Assembly: GCF_000262545.1 (NCBI RefSeq) | Contig: NZ_JH660660.1 | Span: 101,500 to 165,499 of the forward strand | DNA: 64,000 nt | Source: Prevotella bivia DSM 20514 | GTDB taxonomy: Bacteria; Bacteroidota; Bacteroidia; Bacteroidales; Bacteroidaceae | Direction of reading: 5' to 3' | In this document: positions 55,480 through 63,265 of the stretch, piece by piece | Position numbering within the stretch: position 1 is the stretch's first letter | Layout of the letters: every line of letters starts with the position of its first letter | Position numbers and translations under genes: made by a program | The notes under the pieces: generated by a model | Databases searched by the model: none | Seen by the model: only the letters and a program-made list of their open reading frames with translations | What the model was told of the DNA's origin: nothing

Positions 55480-55498
55480 GTTAAATGCTATTGTTATT

Positions 55499-55837
55499 TT
55501 AATTATATAAAGATGTCATTATACTATAATCATTAATCTTACAACGATGGTACAAAACTTCTCCTTTCAAATATATGATAAGAGTATTATCTTTTACGCT
55601 CATATTTTTCGTTCTATATCCCTTATGTACTAAAACGGAGTCTTTATCTCTAACAAAATAAACTTCAGAGGGGAAGTCTCTATCAAGTGTACCAACATAA
55701 TCTACCAATACAAATGTACCATTTTTTACGTTTATTCGACAACGTACTTTCTTTTGAGGACGAAAACTGGGGAAACATCCACTAAGCAAGAATAAACACA
55801 CGAAAAATACGATGGTCTTATTTATAAAACTTCCCAT
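55499..55837 (-). CDS. Putative lipoprotein immunity protein
   Basis: 112 aa from ATG 55837 (an ATG three codons upstream is possible). Lipobox LLSGC. Overlaps the end of the preceding RHS toxin fragment by 20 bp, so translation is probably coupled, as expected for a toxin-immunity pair. The mature part is short and beta-rich (RCRINVKNGTFVLVDYV). Partner: the Tyr/Gly-rich toxin tail. Confidence 0.65.
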   Translation of the reverse strand: MGSFINKTIVFFVCLFLLSGCFPSFRPQKKVRCRINVKNGTFVLVDYVGTLDRDFPSEVYFVRDKDSVLVHKGYRTKNMSVKDNTLIIYLKGEVLYHRCKINDYSIMTSLYN

Positions 55838-57131
55838 AATACCCATAATATATATAACTTCCAGAGTAAGTGTGTTCTCCGAAATAAGGGAAGCCTTTGT
55901 TATAACCTAATCCCGAGTTTTGACTTTGATTATATTTTCCAACCTCTCCCATAACCTTAGAATAATACCAATTTGGTGTTCCTAACAAGTATGGTTTTGT
56001 TGAATGGACATTTGCACCAAAAATCATATTCCCCATTGCTCTTAGTGTAGTTATTTTAGGAGTACCATTACTATTAGTGCCCGCATTTATAGCTGTATAA
56101 GGGTGTTGCCCAAAACTCACTTTTACATCAAGTGCAGCATTATTGGCTGATAGCGACCTTAGAACTTCTAATTCTCCATAAAAAGTCAAGGGGCTTTTAA
56201 GTTGTAGTTCGGACTTGAAAAGACTCTGCCCCCAGTCAAGAAGCCTTTGGGCATTTGCATTGTAAACAGAATATGTTGCATTTTCTGTTTTTACAGTCCC
56301 GGATACAGTTAACTTGCTGATGTCAAAGGTTACTCCTGTTTCCTTCGCATTAAAATGAAAAGCTCCATTTTGATTGTCCGTTCCCATAAAATCGTATGGT
56401 CTCAACGTTGTTCCAATAATTTTCCCTGTTCTCTTACCTTTCCCGTTCACAAGATAAATATTATTGTCACCATCATTTTTGGCATTTACAACGGTATAGG
56501 TTCCGTTAGAGTTTCTTTTAACATCAGTACTTTCTAGACATCCTGTTGGATCGGTATAAACTATAGGGTTACTAATACAATAAGTATAAGAACAAATACA
56601 TACTTTTAATTCCTGCATAGGATCGCAACTCATCCACAAACTCAGCCTCGGTTCATAGTATCTTGCACCATAGTAATACATACCCGTCTCCTCGTCAAAT
56701 TCCTTGGCATTAAAGAGATAAGGGGTATTCCAGGTGTTGTTGCGTTCTTCTATGAACACTTCGCCGAACGGTACATACTCAATGTGCTGCAATACTTCGC
56801 CGTCAAGATTAGTGATGTAACTGCTGCTGCCCAAGTGGTCAGGGTGGTAGAAGAACTGCATCTTCTCGTAGTCGTCGTTGGGCTTAAAGTTGCCGTTTAC
56901 AGCTCTTGTGCGTGCCATTGTACGAGCCTGTGCTGCCTCCGGTGTACCATCGTTGCAGCAGAAGCCTTGACCGTTTACGTAGTCGTCGTTGTCCTTACCG
57001 TTATAAGGTTGGTCAAACGCCTTGTAATTTTCCTTGATAGCCTGCAACTGCTCGCCATATTTTTTCTTGTAGTCCACCGTCAAGCCATCAACCTCATTGC
57101 CTGCATAAGGAATGCGTCTTGGGTCTGTCTC
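55818..57131 (-). pseudogene. RHS core fragment with unrecognised Tyr/Gly-rich toxin tail
   Basis: Open from a TAA at 57134-57132. RHS core as in its neighbours (DPRRIPYAGNE, YHPDHLGSSSYITN, YYYGARYYEPRLSLWMSCDP), then about 280 variable residues. The final part is striking: MGNMIFGANVHSTKP, NWYYSKVMGEVGKYNQSQN, GYNKGFPYFGEHTYSGSYI, ending in repeated Tyr-Gly. I do not recognise a catalytic family; conserved-looking polar residues (His, Glu, Asn) suggest an enzyme. Lacks its own start and N-terminal repeats. Followed, with overlap, by a lipoprotein gene. Confidence 0.7.
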
Positions 57132-57254
57132 TTATGTTCACCGATATATGCTGCTTTTTTGATTTTACTTCAAATTCTATCATACTCTTTAATTGTTTAT
57201 GGTTATCAATTATTTAACGTCGTTCTTTCCTGTTTATTGCTCACGGCTATTAAT

Positions 57255-57268
57255 ACCCATATAAGGGT
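57255..57268. repeat. ACCCATATAAGGGT palindrome in RHS spacer
   Basis: Same element as at 55418 and 60009. The adjoining stretch (about 57195-57268) is nearly identical to 55364-55431, forming a spacer repeat that precedes RHS modules. Confidence 0.7.
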
Positions 57269-57305
57269 AATGATTATAATTTTCCTTTATAATACTTTAT
57301 AAACA

Positions 57306-57821
57306 TCATCCTTTTTGTATCTGTATACTTCGCAACAATCTGAGAGTCTTGGTAAGATTGGACTTTTGGAAATTAAATAATAATATCCTACAATTATTTT
57401 GTTGCAACAACCAATAACTCTTCTTATGATAATCTATTTTCTCCAAAAGAGAAGATATGGCTTTATAATTTCTTTCATGTCGGAGATAAGAGAATTTTTC
57501 GGATATAATATCTATCATAAAATCTTCAGAAGGAATATATGTCGTATCATTTAGTATTTCGGTATTAATGATTTCCACAAAAATGGTTTGTTTCTTGTCC
57601 AATATAAACATTAATTTCCCTGGTATTTCCGTATACCATTTTAATGTTTTAGGAAGAGGGAACATATAAGAAGGATATTGATATAAGAAATTTCCATCAG
57701 GCATGGCTATACTTACATATGATTTAAACATCCAATATGTTCCCATATCTGTTAATTTTGCAGTTTGCGCCCTAATTGCAGTATTCCATACAAAAAGGGC
57801 TATAAATAAAAGAACCCTCAT
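57306..57821 (-). CDS. Putative exported immunity protein (JAB toxin module)
   Basis: 171 aa with a clear signal peptide (RVLLFIALFVWNTAIRAQ). Starts 4 bp after the stop codon of the RHS-JAB gene. The mature protein is mixed alpha/beta and matches no domain I recognise. Position and export point to an immunity protein working in the periplasm. Confidence 0.65.
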   Translation of the reverse strand: MRVLLFIALFVWNTAIRAQTAKLTDMGTYWMFKSYVSIAMPDGNFLYQYPSYMFPLPKTLKWYTEIPGKLMFILDKKQTIFVEIINTEILNDTTYIPSEDFMIDIISEKFSYLRHERNYKAISSLLEKIDYHKKSYWLLQQNNCRILLFNFQKSNLTKTLRLLRSIQIQKG

Positions 57822-57825
57822 ATGC

Positions 57826-59958
57826 CTATTGTTCCTTGTTGATCTTTTTTACTGCTGATTTAAAATCAGAAAACCTTATCTCTTCCGAATTAATAGCACC
57901 ATTTTTGTTGTAGAAACAGATAGAACGATGTAAACTTACATCCGTCTGCCCGCTACCAAAGGTATTTACATTTCGAGTTTCCTGGAAATAGTACCCAAGG
58001 ACAACACTTGGCTGATTACCTACTGTATTCATTTGATCTGTTTCAGATGGCATATTATTAAATGGAATGGTTTGACTACCCTGTTCATATTTTGGTTTAG
58101 GATGAGTATGAACATCATATGAGACAAGATCTCCTTGTTCCACAATACTTGATACCGCAGGCTTCCATTCGTCTGGACCAATTTCTGTTTCTCTCCCAGA
58201 AACCATCGTTGATATAGTTCCTTTATTTCCTACTCTAAATCCATGTTCTTTTCCTGTGTTCTCTGTCAAATTATATGCCTCTTCCATTTTGTCTACAACT
58301 TTATTTGAAGGTACTTTTATAAATGTACCTTGTTCAATTGCAGCGTTAACTTTATCATCCTTCTTACTATTTATCAGTAACATAATTCTATCAGTTTTCC
58401 CATCATCAACATTTCTTACAAGCTTTCCGTTTAAATTATAATAATCCGTCATACCATTAGGATCTATTAAAGTAATTGGATTGTTATGGCAATAAGTATA
58501 AGATGAAATATCAGGATACTTTTCTTCCATATGGTCCGTACTCATCCACAGACTCAACCTCGGTTCATAGTACCTCGCACCATAGTAGTATATACCCGTC
58601 TCCTCATCAAACTCCTTGGCGTTGAAGAGGTAAGGTGTATTCCATGAGTTGTTGCGTTCCTCAATGAATATTTCGCCGAATGGCACATATTCGATATGCT
58701 GAGCCACCTCGCCGTCAAGATTGGTGATGTAGCTTGAGCTGCCCAAGTGGTCGGGGTGATAGTAGAACTGCATCTTCTCGTAGTCGTCATTCGGCTTGAA
58801 GTTGCCGTTTGCAGCCCTTGTGCGTGCCATAGCCCTTGCCTGTGTTGCCTCTGGCGTGCCATCGTTGCAACAGAATCCCTGACCATTCACGTAGTCGTCA
58901 TTGTCCTTACCATTATAAGGTTGGTCAAACGCCTTGTAGTTGTCCTTGATGGATTGGAGCTGCCGGTTGTACTTTGCCTTGTAGTCCACCGTCAAGCCAT
59001 CCGCTTCATTGCCTGCGTATGGTATTCGTCTTGGGTCTGCACCGTAACTTGCCAAATCGCCAAGCTTGCTGACGATACGCTGGCTGCCCACATAGATGTG
59101 CTTGGTGTACTTACCACCTTGTCCTGCAACCAAGTATGGGCTGACATAGAGTGAGAAGCGTGCCGTACCGGTGTTGCCACCCGAGAACTCGGAGTTTACG
59201 TATATGGCTTCGTTTTCGCCACTGGTCTTCACTGTGCGCTCGCCATCAGCATCGTACCAATAGTTGCTCACAAAACCATTCTCATCGGCAGCCAACAAGC
59301 GATTCTCCTCGTCCCAACGGTACTTCTGCTCACTTGCCTTTTCATCTTCCTTGCCGTCTTTCTTTACACGAGAGGTATTGATATAGACAAGGTTTCCGTT
59401 GGCATCATAGGTGTACTTGTGTCCGTTGTTGATGTTCGTGCTGTCCGTCGGGGTCTCCTCCGTGCGGTAGTTGATGTCGCGAACATTATCAAGCTGGAAC
59501 TTTCTGCCCGCATCCTTGCCGTAAGTATAGGTGAGGTCATAGCCTGCATTGAGCGTGCCGTCAAACTGCACACCTGTCTGCGAGAGATGTTGCTTCTTGC
59601 TTGTGATACGATGCATGTTGTCGTAGCCCATAGATAACGTATAAGAAGCGGCTTTCTTGTCCGTTCCCTTATAAGTACCTGTTGCGCTTGCCAAACGATA
59701 CAATGGGTCGTAAGTATAACTATGCCTCATCTGTCCGCCTGCCTTGCCACTCTGTGGGAGTGGAGCATTGTTCTTAATACCGAGCACGTTGCTCACTGCG
59801 TCGTAGCTGTAGGCATTGTCCATAATAGTACCTGCCTTGGCATTCACCACGAGGTTCTGCAATCGTCTGCGTGCAGGGTCGTAGCTGTAGAAGGTCTCAG
59901 CACCGTTGCAATACTTCAGGTAGGTGCGCTGCTCGATGATGTCTTTTCCTCCACACAT
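57826..59958 (-). CDS. RHS-repeat protein with C-terminal JAB/JAMM toxin domain
   Basis: 710 aa. Residues 1-490 are RHS/YD repeats (YSYDPARRRLQNL, YDPLYRLASATGTY, YTYDANGNLV, YRWDEENRLL) ending in the core YYYGARYYEPRLSLWMSTD. The tail after DPNGMTDYY (about 500-710) holds a metal-protease signature: EHGF, HTHP with His617 and His619, then Ser638-x-x-Asp641, the JAB/MPN+ pattern, like the JAB toxins of polymorphic toxin systems. It begins mid-RHS without a signal peptide, just behind the spacer repeat, so it is probably a cassette or a 5'-truncated gene although its frame is intact. Confidence 0.82.
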   Translation of the reverse strand: MCGGKDIIEQRTYLKYCNGAETFYSYDPARRRLQNLVVNAKAGTIMDNAYSYDAVSNVLGIKNNAPLPQSGKAGGQMRHSYTYDPLYRLASATGTYKGTDKKAASYTLSMGYDNMHRITSKKQHLSQTGVQFDGTLNAGYDLTYTYGKDAGRKFQLDNVRDINYRTEETPTDSTNINNGHKYTYDANGNLVYINTSRVKKDGKEDEKASEQKYRWDEENRLLAADENGFVSNYWYDADGERTVKTSGENEAIYVNSEFSGGNTGTARFSLYVSPYLVAGQGGKYTKHIYVGSQRIVSKLGDLASYGADPRRIPYAGNEADGLTVDYKAKYNRQLQSIKDNYKAFDQPYNGKDNDDYVNGQGFCCNDGTPEATQARAMARTRAANGNFKPNDDYEKMQFYYHPDHLGSSSYITNLDGEVAQHIEYVPFGEIFIEERNNSWNTPYLFNAKEFDEETGIYYYGARYYEPRLSLWMSTDHMEEKYPDISSYTYCHNNPITLIDPNGMTDYYNLNGKLVRNVDDGKTDRIMLLINSKKDDKVNAAIEQGTFIKVPSNKVVDKMEEAYNLTENTGKEHGFRVGNKGTISTMVSGRETEIGPDEWKPAVSSIVEQGDLVSYDVHTHPKPKYEQGSQTIPFNNMPSETDQMNTVGNQPSVVLGYYFQETRNVNTFGSGQTDVSLHRSICFYNKNGAINSEEIRFSDFKSAVKKINKEQ

Positions 59959-60008
59959 ATCAATTATTTAACGTTGTTTTTTTCTGTTTATTGCTTGCGG
60001 CTTTTAAT

Positions 60009-60040
60009 ACCCATATAAGGGTGTTGGGACATACCCTTGG
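60009..60040. repeat. ACCCATATAAGGGT palindrome plus degenerate copy
   Basis: Full unit at 60009-60022 and a half unit ACCCTTGG at 60033, 24 bp later, matching the spacing of the array at 55418. About 50 bp upstream of the RHS-JAB start codon. Confidence 0.6.
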
Positions 60041-60160
60041 TAAGTTCAAACAATCTATATGTGGTTTACCATAGACTTGTAGTTTTAATATTATACATTC
60101 TGTTCTCTATCGCTATTGTAGCTTGCGTTTTCGTACCACGTCTTTTACTCTTTTGTTTAT

Positions 60161-60256
60161 GACGTCATATTTACTAAAATGAGACGTCATTTTTACCAGA
60201 ATTAGACGTCATATCTGTCAGATTGAGACGTCATATTTTAGAGTGTATGACATCAT
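60161..60256. repeat. Five-unit 22-bp-period array with GACGTC cores
   Basis: GACGTCAT at 60161, 60183, 60205 and 60227, and GACATCAT at 60249: four steps of exactly 22 bp. The core GACGTC is a perfect palindrome. A degenerate sixth unit (CACGTCTT) lies 21-22 bp before the first. The units share a following T/A-rich part but not its exact sequence. Confidence 0.85.
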
Positions 60257-60330
60257 ATTTTGAACCTTAATGCTCATTCTTTAAGAATCAGGTAGTTATT
60301 GGGATTACTCCCGATTTAGAGCATTACCGA

Positions 60331-60759
60331 CTAAATCCCATAATCTTTATAAGTATAGTAATAATACTTGCTCTTTCTTACTTTATAAAAAAATACGAAA
60401 CATCCTGATGAAACTATTCGGCGTTTTGAAATAGACTCCTGTATTAACTGACATATATTAAAATGTATACATAGTTTTTTGCCATGAGATTCCATTGTGT
60501 CTAGTATATATATAGAACGACTTTCTCCTACTCTAAGTTGCGGAAAGTCATTAGAAATTATATTTACTTTTTTTACTTTAATACTCTTGTCATTTAGAAT
60601 AATATAAAGAGTATCAGAAGTATTTAAATATGAAGCTTGCAACAGAATTTTATGCAGTCTGCATATAGCATCATCATATAAAACTTCTTTATTCAATCTT
60701 TGTGCTTCTGCAGATATGCAGAAGCACAAAGATATTATATATATGAAATGTTTTAACAT
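60331..60759 (-). CDS. Putative exported immunity protein (second JAB module)
   Basis: 142 aa from ATG 60759, which opens a signal peptide (LKHFIYIISLCFCISAEAQ). Upstream in-frame ATG codons lie within the toxin tail. Starts 10 bp after the stop of the JAB tail fragment. No recognised domain. Immunity function inferred from place and export. Confidence 0.6.
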   Translation of the reverse strand: MLKHFIYIISLCFCISAEAQRLNKEVLYDDAICRLHKILLQASYLNTSDTLYIILNDKSIKVKKVNIISNDFPQLRVGESRSIYILDTMESHGKKLCIHFNICQLIQESISKRRIVSSGCFVFFYKVRKSKYYYYTYKDYGI

Positions 60760-60769
60760 TATGGCAATA

Positions 60770-61000
60770 TTATTTAAAAATTGAAATAGGGAATACTGCA
60801 TTAACTCCCGATTTATCATATCGATATATTAATTTACTTCCCATTCCTATGACATATTCCGTTCTCTTTGCAGTACTAATGTCCTGCTTTGATGGTGGCT
60901 GTTGCCATGAAGCTGTTTGATCATTCTTTTGGCTAGTACCACTTGGGTGACTATGGTAAGAAGAAGTTCCTTCAGAGGAAACATTTCCTTTCCATGGATC
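60770..61000 (-). pseudogene. JAB/JAMM toxin tail, out of frame behind the N-terminal gene
   Basis: A 76-codon stretch in a different frame from the gene that covers most of it, closed upstream by TGA (61003-61001). It encodes YHSHPSG, then WQQPPSKQD: His16, His18, Ser37 and Asp40 reproduce the H-x-H-P...S-x-x-D site of JAB/MPN+ proteases, followed by a plausible C-terminus and a stop 10 bp before an immunity-type gene. This strongly suggests it was the tail of a real toxin now separated by a recombination junction or frameshift. Confidence 0.75.
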
Positions 61001-62367
61001 TCAAACGATGGGAATTTTGTAGGGCAGATAAATTCAAGAGAACCATCTTCTGATATAAGCGGAGCGGAAATGATAGATGCTGATGCACCGTCACCTTTTC
61101 GTACAAGGTGATCGGTGAATCCTTTCCGCGTGATGGTAAAATCCTGTGAGTGCCATCTGACCTGTGAGGTGTCTGCTTCTTCTTTGAAATTGGTCTGTGC
61201 CAGCCATGTCCTGCCTGAAAGATGCCAAAGGCTATCTTCTGGAAGTGTATTGAGTTGTGTTGGCTTGCCGTCATCACCCCAAAGAAGATAGCCTTCATCT
61301 TGCATCTTACTACCGTATTCCCGTCCGAGAACAAGCAGACGTTGGGAGGAAGAAAGATTATAGGGACTTCCCTCGTAGAAAGAGTCGCCATTCTTGTCTA
61401 TGCTGTATCGGGGAGATTCCTCATAACTGGTTGTGGAGAGGAACTGTGCGAGCGCATTGCCGTCGTCCCTGATGATACCCGTAACACGATGGTGATAGGG
61501 TGCATTGTGCGCCGCATCCCAAATGAGATTTCCCTTGCCGTCAAGATAGGAACCTTTCAGCGTGATACCGTGTCTTAGGGCAAGACTGCTCTCTACACGC
61601 AGTCGCTCCGAAGGGGTGAGCATACGGGAGAAGACAACCAATTCGGGAATATAGCCCTCCAACTCGTTCCCACCCATTAGGGCATCGGCAAAAGATTCAG
61701 AGAAGCGGCTATCGGACTTGGCATGGGTAATGCCAAGGGTGATGACCGTACGTGTGGCTTCTCCCCAAACGGAATGGGTAGGACGGTTTCCCCATAGATA
61801 GGAAACGGTTCTAGGTAGTCGTGCTATGAAACTTTCCCTGCTTTCTTGCTCTGCGTTGCCTTGTAAAAGGTCTTCACCGGTTTCCTTGCCGTAGTCAAGG
61901 GCATCGCCACTCTGTATGTGGTGAACCTGATCCTTATTGACGGCTCTTCCTTCTCCTTTGCGCCCTGAGACTTCATACAGCGTGGCATCAGTCGATACGC
62001 TCTTCATCGTGGGAGCAAAGACACCAACGATGGTACCGGCAGGAAGAGAGGTATAATTAAGGGTAAACTCTGCCAAACTGTCTCGTGTGGGGAAATAAAG
62101 GGCAGGATGAAAATTAAAACTGTGTGTCAAAGAGAAAGGCTGAGAGGCAGCCCCTGTCTTGGAAAGGTTTTTCTTGCTTCGTGAAACAAGACGGATGGAG
62201 TCGCCTGCCAAATCCTTCCATCTATAACTACCCGTTAAGAAATTACCGGTGGGAACAGCCCTGAACCATGCCTGAGGTGAGGGAACGCCGCCGGGAGACT
62301 GGGCACGACTCTCCTGCGAGGGAACGCATATAAATAAAGCTATGAAAGCGGGTAAAAAGTGTTTCAT
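60847..62367 (-). CDS. Exported RHS-locus N-terminal protein, 3' end scrambled
   Basis: 506 codons. Signal peptide (HFLPAFIALFICVPSQESRAQ), then a segment with GGVPSPQAWFRAVPTG, WKDLAGDSIRLVSRS and FNFHPALYFP, resembling the LamG/lectin-like N-terminal parts of Bacteroidota RHS proteins. The first roughly 455 residues look natural; the last 45 (KELLLTIVTQVVLAKRM onward) are read out of frame from a JAB toxin tail. The original gene was probably a large secreted RHS protein, shortened by recombination. Has its own promoter. Confidence 0.65.
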   Translation of the reverse strand: MKHFLPAFIALFICVPSQESRAQSPGGVPSPQAWFRAVPTGNFLTGSYRWKDLAGDSIRLVSRSKKNLSKTGAASQPFSLTHSFNFHPALYFPTRDSLAEFTLNYTSLPAGTIVGVFAPTMKSVSTDATLYEVSGRKGEGRAVNKDQVHHIQSGDALDYGKETGEDLLQGNAEQESRESFIARLPRTVSYLWGNRPTHSVWGEATRTVITLGITHAKSDSRFSESFADALMGGNELEGYIPELVVFSRMLTPSERLRVESSLALRHGITLKGSYLDGKGNLIWDAAHNAPYHHRVTGIIRDDGNALAQFLSTTSYEESPRYSIDKNGDSFYEGSPYNLSSSQRLLVLGREYGSKMQDEGYLLWGDDGKPTQLNTLPEDSLWHLSGRTWLAQTNFKEEADTSQVRWHSQDFTITRKGFTDHLVRKGDGASASIISAPLISEDGSLEFICPTKFPSFEIHGKEMFPLKELLLTIVTQVVLAKRMIKQLHGNSHHQSRTLVLQRERNMS

Positions 62368-62564
62368 ACGCTGATTATGATTATAAAGTTAGGACTAATA
62401 GTTTGTTCTTAATAGAGTTAGTAGAAAGTAGTTGTCAGTAGGAATCATACACATTCCTACTCAAAATCAAACGCTACGAATCGGAAGAACCTTGGCTACA
62501 ATGAGAAAAGTGTATATATACGTACATAAGTGCATCATAATCAATCGCTTTATACGTTATGTCG

Positions 62565-62596
62565 CAAATGTATGCAATCTAAAGAAAACATGCAAG
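62565..62596 (-). promoter_or_regulatory. Promoter of the RHS-locus N-terminal gene
   Basis: On the minus strand CTTG (62596-62593), 20 bp, TACATTTG (62572-62565). The -7 box is perfect, the -33 box has one mismatch. The leader to the start codon at 62367 is about 190 nt. Confidence 0.55.
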
Positions 62597-62889
62597 AAAA
62601 TAAGAGAGAAATTTTCGAGAATGGCGCATTTTTAACATACAGAAACATTTTACGAGGAATAATCGGGGTGATTTGCGTCAAGAGTCACACCTCATTCTTT
62701 ACATTCAATATTTTATGCGAAATTTCTTCGTTTATTTTGACTGAAAACATTATCTTTGTCGCAGAAACAAGAGAGATCTCATTTTATCGCATAACGAAGA
62801 AATGAAAGGAATACCGCTCGTTTCTTATTCGTTCACCCTTGAATATACTTCTATTTCTATCTTGCTTGTAATCAAGAAGTAACATTTCA
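62597..62889. other. Intergenic sequence upstream of the RHS locus
   Basis: No convincing gene. A plus-strand -7-like box TATCTTTG near 62751 and a 26-codon ORF from 62802 exist but are weak. The DNA joins the RHS locus to the helicase remnant. Confidence 0.4.
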
Positions 62890-63156
62890 AACTAATACTT
62901 CTATGCGGAGATTTGCGATTTCCGCACGGCAAAGGACATCGGTATCGACCGTCCCGAGAAAAACGAGATACTGCACAACATACCGCCCACGCCAGAGCAG
63001 GAAGAATTTATCGGCAAACTGATGGAGTTCGCCAAGACGGGCAATGCCACACTCTTGGGGCGTGCACCACTGAGTGAGAGCGAGGAAAAGGCAAAGATGC
63101 TCATTGCAACTGACTACGCCCGCAAAAGATTCAATAAATTTATATCTTTCAGATAA
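62890..63156 (+). pseudogene. Remnant of integrative-element helicase/DNA methylase
   Basis: An open frame ending at TAA 63154-63156 reads [14 protein letters not shown], then [31 protein letters not shown] and ATDYARK. I recognise this as an internal piece of the very large SNF2 helicase/N6-DNA methylase proteins carried by Bacteroides conjugative elements. Only about 85 codons remain; the normal continuation after ATDYARK is replaced by a short unrelated end. It is clearly more GC-rich than the surrounding sequence. A fossil of a former ICE. Confidence 0.75.
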
Positions 63157-63172
63157 TCAATAGAGTAAGAAT

Positions 63173-63233
63173 GAATAAAGGATAAATGGGTTACGATTTG
63201 GAAACGAGCGAGTTTCTTACCCTTTCTTTATTC
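63173..63233. other. Long imperfect hairpin beside IS copy 3
   Basis: GAATAAAG (63173-63180) pairs with CTTTATTC (63226-63233), with an inner GGGTTA/TTACCC type pairing. No T-run follows. Perhaps a terminator of the lost upstream gene or an element end. Confidence 0.35.
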
Positions 63234-63265
63234 TGCATTACTTCAAAGAGCACTTAAATTGATAA

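Larger units (their letters stand above)
59959..60330. other. Spacer with palindrome and 22-bp array
   Basis: Non-coding. From left to right: the conserved RHS spacer (59960-60022) with ACCCATATAAGGGT and a degenerate second unit ACCCTTGG 24 bp later, then AT-rich sequence, then the five-unit GACGTCAT array (60161-60256). Confidence 0.7.

Noticed and set aside
57084..57180. Short ORF with KSKKQ-RDRPKT residues before the RHS fragments
   Set aside because: Both copies are similar because the DNA is a spacer repeat; three frames are equally conserved, so coding is not supported.
60161..60256. CRISPR array
   Set aside because: Unit plus spacer is only 22 bp, repeats are 8 nt and no cas gene is present; it is a tandem site array.
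60972..61391. Minus-strand ORF of 139 codons overlapping the N-terminal RHS-locus gene
   Set aside because: Shadow frame of the real gene; ends before the JAB tail and has no motif.
62530..62805. Plus-strand ORF of 91 codons upstream of the RHS locus
   Set aside because: Overlaps the predicted minus-strand promoter and has no domain, signal or homologue-like features.
62802..62882. 26-codon ORF beginning MKGIPLVSY with a -7-like box upstream
   Set aside because: Too short and without a recognised relative; sits in rearranged DNA.
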